Assembly (NCBI RefSeq): GCF_004122145.1
Contig: NZ_SBKQ01000012.1
Span: forward strand, 62,001-126,000
Length of the DNA stretch: 64,000 nucleotides
DNA from: Flavobacterium piscinae
GTDB lineage: Bacteria > Bacteroidota > Bacteroidia > Flavobacteriales > Flavobacteriaceae
Direction: 5' to 3'
Each line of letters begins with the position of its first letter. The stretch's first letter is position 1. The notes below the pieces were generated by a model. The model worked only from the letters and a program-made list of their open reading frames with translations. It did no database searches and was not told the DNA's origin. Below, one piece after another: positions 62,444 through 64,000 of this stretch. Made by a program: the position numbers and the translations under genes.

Positions 62444-64000
62444 CTATTTCGTATCTAATTCCTGAAAAACAGAATTCATACTTTTAAATTCCGGAACAAT
62501 TTTCTTCATCTTCGAAACAATTTGAGTATTGGGTTTTAAATGCGACAAAATAATCAAGTCCTCTACTTCATCAGCAAGTAGATTGAAATCTTTGCAAATT
62601 TCCTCCGCAATCATTATTTTATCATGATGGGTTGGTAAATTTTTGGCTGAATTATTTAACAACTCTTCATACAATTTTTCACCGGGACGAAGTCCAACAA
62701 TAGCTATCTTTATTTCTTTATCCGGGGTATAACCCGCCAATCGAATCATTTTCTTGGCCAAATCGATAATCTTAACCGGTTTACCCATGTCAAAAATAAA
62801 GATTTCTCCTCCTTTACCCATCGCTCCGGCTTCCAAAACCAATTGACAAGCCTCCGGAATAGTCATAAAATAACGAATAATTTCCGGATGGGTAATCGTT
62901 ATTGGTCCTCCTTCTTGGATTTGTTTGGTAAACAAAGGTACCACAGAACCATTTGAACCCAACACATTACCAAATCGGGTAGTAATGAACTTCGTTTGAC
63001 GTGAAGATTTATTCTCTGCATTTTTAAAATGAAGGGACTGCACATACATCTCCGCAATGCGTTTGCTGGCTCCCATAACACTGGAAGGGTTAACTGCCTT
63101 GTCGGTTGAAATCATTACAAAATGCTCTACCTTGTACTTTTTAGACAAATCAGCTAAATTTTTTGTCCCCATTACATTGGTAAAAATGGCCTGAGCAGGA
63201 TTTTCTTCCATCAACGGTACATGCTTATAAGCCGCAGCATGATAAACCACTTGGGGTTGATAGGATTTAAAAACCCTTTCCAACATTTCAACATTACGAA
63301 TATCAGCAACAATGTTGCGAACTATAACATCCTTGTCTTTACTGGCAATTTCCAAAGACAAACTGTGTAAAGGCGTCTCCGCCTGATCAAGTAAAATTAT
63401 TTTTTGGGGATTAAATTCCAATACCTGCCGAACAATTTCACTGCCAATTGACCCGGCAGCACCGGTTATCAAAACTGTTTTCTCAAACAATTGATTTGAA
63501 ATGGCCTTGGTGTCCAGTACAATGGGTTTTCGCTCCAACAAATCGTGAATTTCAAAACTCTTGATATTTTTGGAAATTTCTTTTTGATCGTCCCAATCCG
63601 TCACCAACGGAATTGTATAAACTTTCAAATTAAACTCCAAACAATCATCCACAATCGTTGAACGCTCCTCTTTACTCAAACTTTTATCAGCTATAATCAA
63701 AGCATCCGCTTTTATAAAACGCATCAAAACCGGTACTTTCCGATTCAAATTCAAAATCGGTAAATCCAATATACGCTTCGTGGTATTCTGATTATTTTTA
63801 TCAATAAAACCCAATAATTTAAATCGTCCGGGAACTTCCGATTTCAAAGCATTAGCCACTGCAATCGCATTGGCATCAGAACCATAAATGATGGCACGGG
63901 TTAAATCTTTCTTTTCTTTGCCACTAAAAAACTTTTCAAACGATTGCTTAACAATCACCCGATAAAAAAACAAAAAAGAAAAAGACAATACCGCATTAAT
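62444..64000 (-). CDS. CapD/FlaA1-type nucleoside-sugar dehydratase, 5' end missing
   Basis: The gene runs off the right edge; the frame stays open to base 64000, so about 520 C-terminal residues are present and the missing part should hold the N-terminal membrane helices. Domains: a CoA-binding-like Rossmann region (IIYGSDANAIAVANAL), then the SDR domain with LITGAAGSIGSEIV, YHAAAYKHVPLMEENP, and STDKAVNPSSVMGASKR. In this family a Met replaces the catalytic Tyr of YxxxK, as seen here. It dehydrates a UDP-HexNAc to start a deoxyamino sugar for the surface polysaccharide. Confidence 0.92.
   Translation of the reverse strand: MNAVLSFSFLFFYRVIVKQSFEKFFSGKEKKDLTRAIIYGSDANAIAVANALKSEVPGRFKLLGFIDKNNQNTTKRILDLPILNLNRKVPVLMRFIKADALIIADKSLSKEERSTIVDDCLEFNLKVYTIPLVTDWDDQKEISKNIKSFEIHDLLERKPIVLDTKAISNQLFEKTVLITGAAGSIGSEIVRQVLEFNPQKIILLDQAETPLHSLSLEIASKDKDVIVRNIVADIRNVEMLERVFKSYQPQVVYHAAAYKHVPLMEENPAQAIFTNVMGTKNLADLSKKYKVEHFVMISTDKAVNPSSVMGASKRIAEMYVQSLHFKNAENKSSRQTKFITTRFGNVLGSNGSVVPLFTKQIQEGGPITITHPEIIRYFMTIPEACQLVLEAGAMGKGGEIFIFDMGKPVKIIDLAKKMIRLAGYTPDKEIKIAIVGLRPGEKLYEELLNNSAKNLPTHHDKIMIAEEICKDFNLLADEVEDLIILSHLKPNTQIVSKMKKIVPEFKSMNSVFQELDTK

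Overview
The window looks like a chromosome segment of a low-GC member of the Flavobacteriaceae (Bacteroidota), close to Flavobacterium. Evidence: intergenic promoters match the Bacteroidota -7 box TAnnTTTG rather than TATAAT; there is a type IX secretion sorting domain protein; the gene families and their order fit the group (proline dehydrogenase next to aroB; rsfS-ftsH-LUD-cdsA-psd; dnaA-LMW phosphatase-SAM methyltransferase; three PPIase-like genes next to moxR); and aconitase is of the mitochondrial type. No rRNA, tRNA, CRISPR array, insertion sequence or prophage was seen.

Layout. 1-8 kb: end of lysA, a Tat-type alkaline phosphatase, proline dehydrogenase, aroB, and a polyamine cluster (arginine decarboxylase with a long leader holding a 59-codon ORF, a deoxyhypusine-synthase-like enzyme, an acidic protein). 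8-14 kb: birA, then rsfS-ftsH and a phospholipid run (LUD protein, cdsA, psd, acyl-CoA-binding protein, lipoprotein superoxide dismutase). 14-23 kb: hisS, a MacB-type permease, a 560-bp repeat-rich gap, prmC, ribD and small metabolic genes. 23-36 kb: dnaA, a phosphatase, an RsmI-like methyltransferase, wall enzymes (lysozyme-like protein, mltG), dapF, HtrA protease, long-form GAPDH, aconitase.

36-50 kb is the accessory and most interesting part: two tandem membrane acyltransferases, a protein that looks like a divergent copper type II (PHM-like) monooxygenase, a T9SS-exported ELWxTDGT-repeat protein, an 888-residue fibre-like protein with exact 15-residue YG repeats and an S74 self-cleaving chaperone tail, an OmpA-like protein, and an ECF sigma factor with a membrane TPR partner facing a 976-residue TPR-CHAT (caspase-like) protein. 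A working idea is an envelope-stress or surface-remodelling unit controlled by the sigma/TPR pair, with the CHAT protein as a candidate protease.

50-64 kb: a third acyltransferase, moxR, three periplasmic PPIase/SurA-like genes, prfC, and the start of a capsule/exopolysaccharide locus: a CpsB-type phosphatase convergent with a Wzc-type tyrosine kinase that ends in nine Tyr-Gly dipeptides, a Wza-type export lipoprotein, and a CapD/FlaA1-type dehydratase cut by the right edge.

Repeats are a second theme: a nested inverted repeat at 396-503, a 19-bp minisatellite at 16185-16300, a pair of 86-bp direct repeats, and a C-rich element that has become the C-terminal tail of PrmC.
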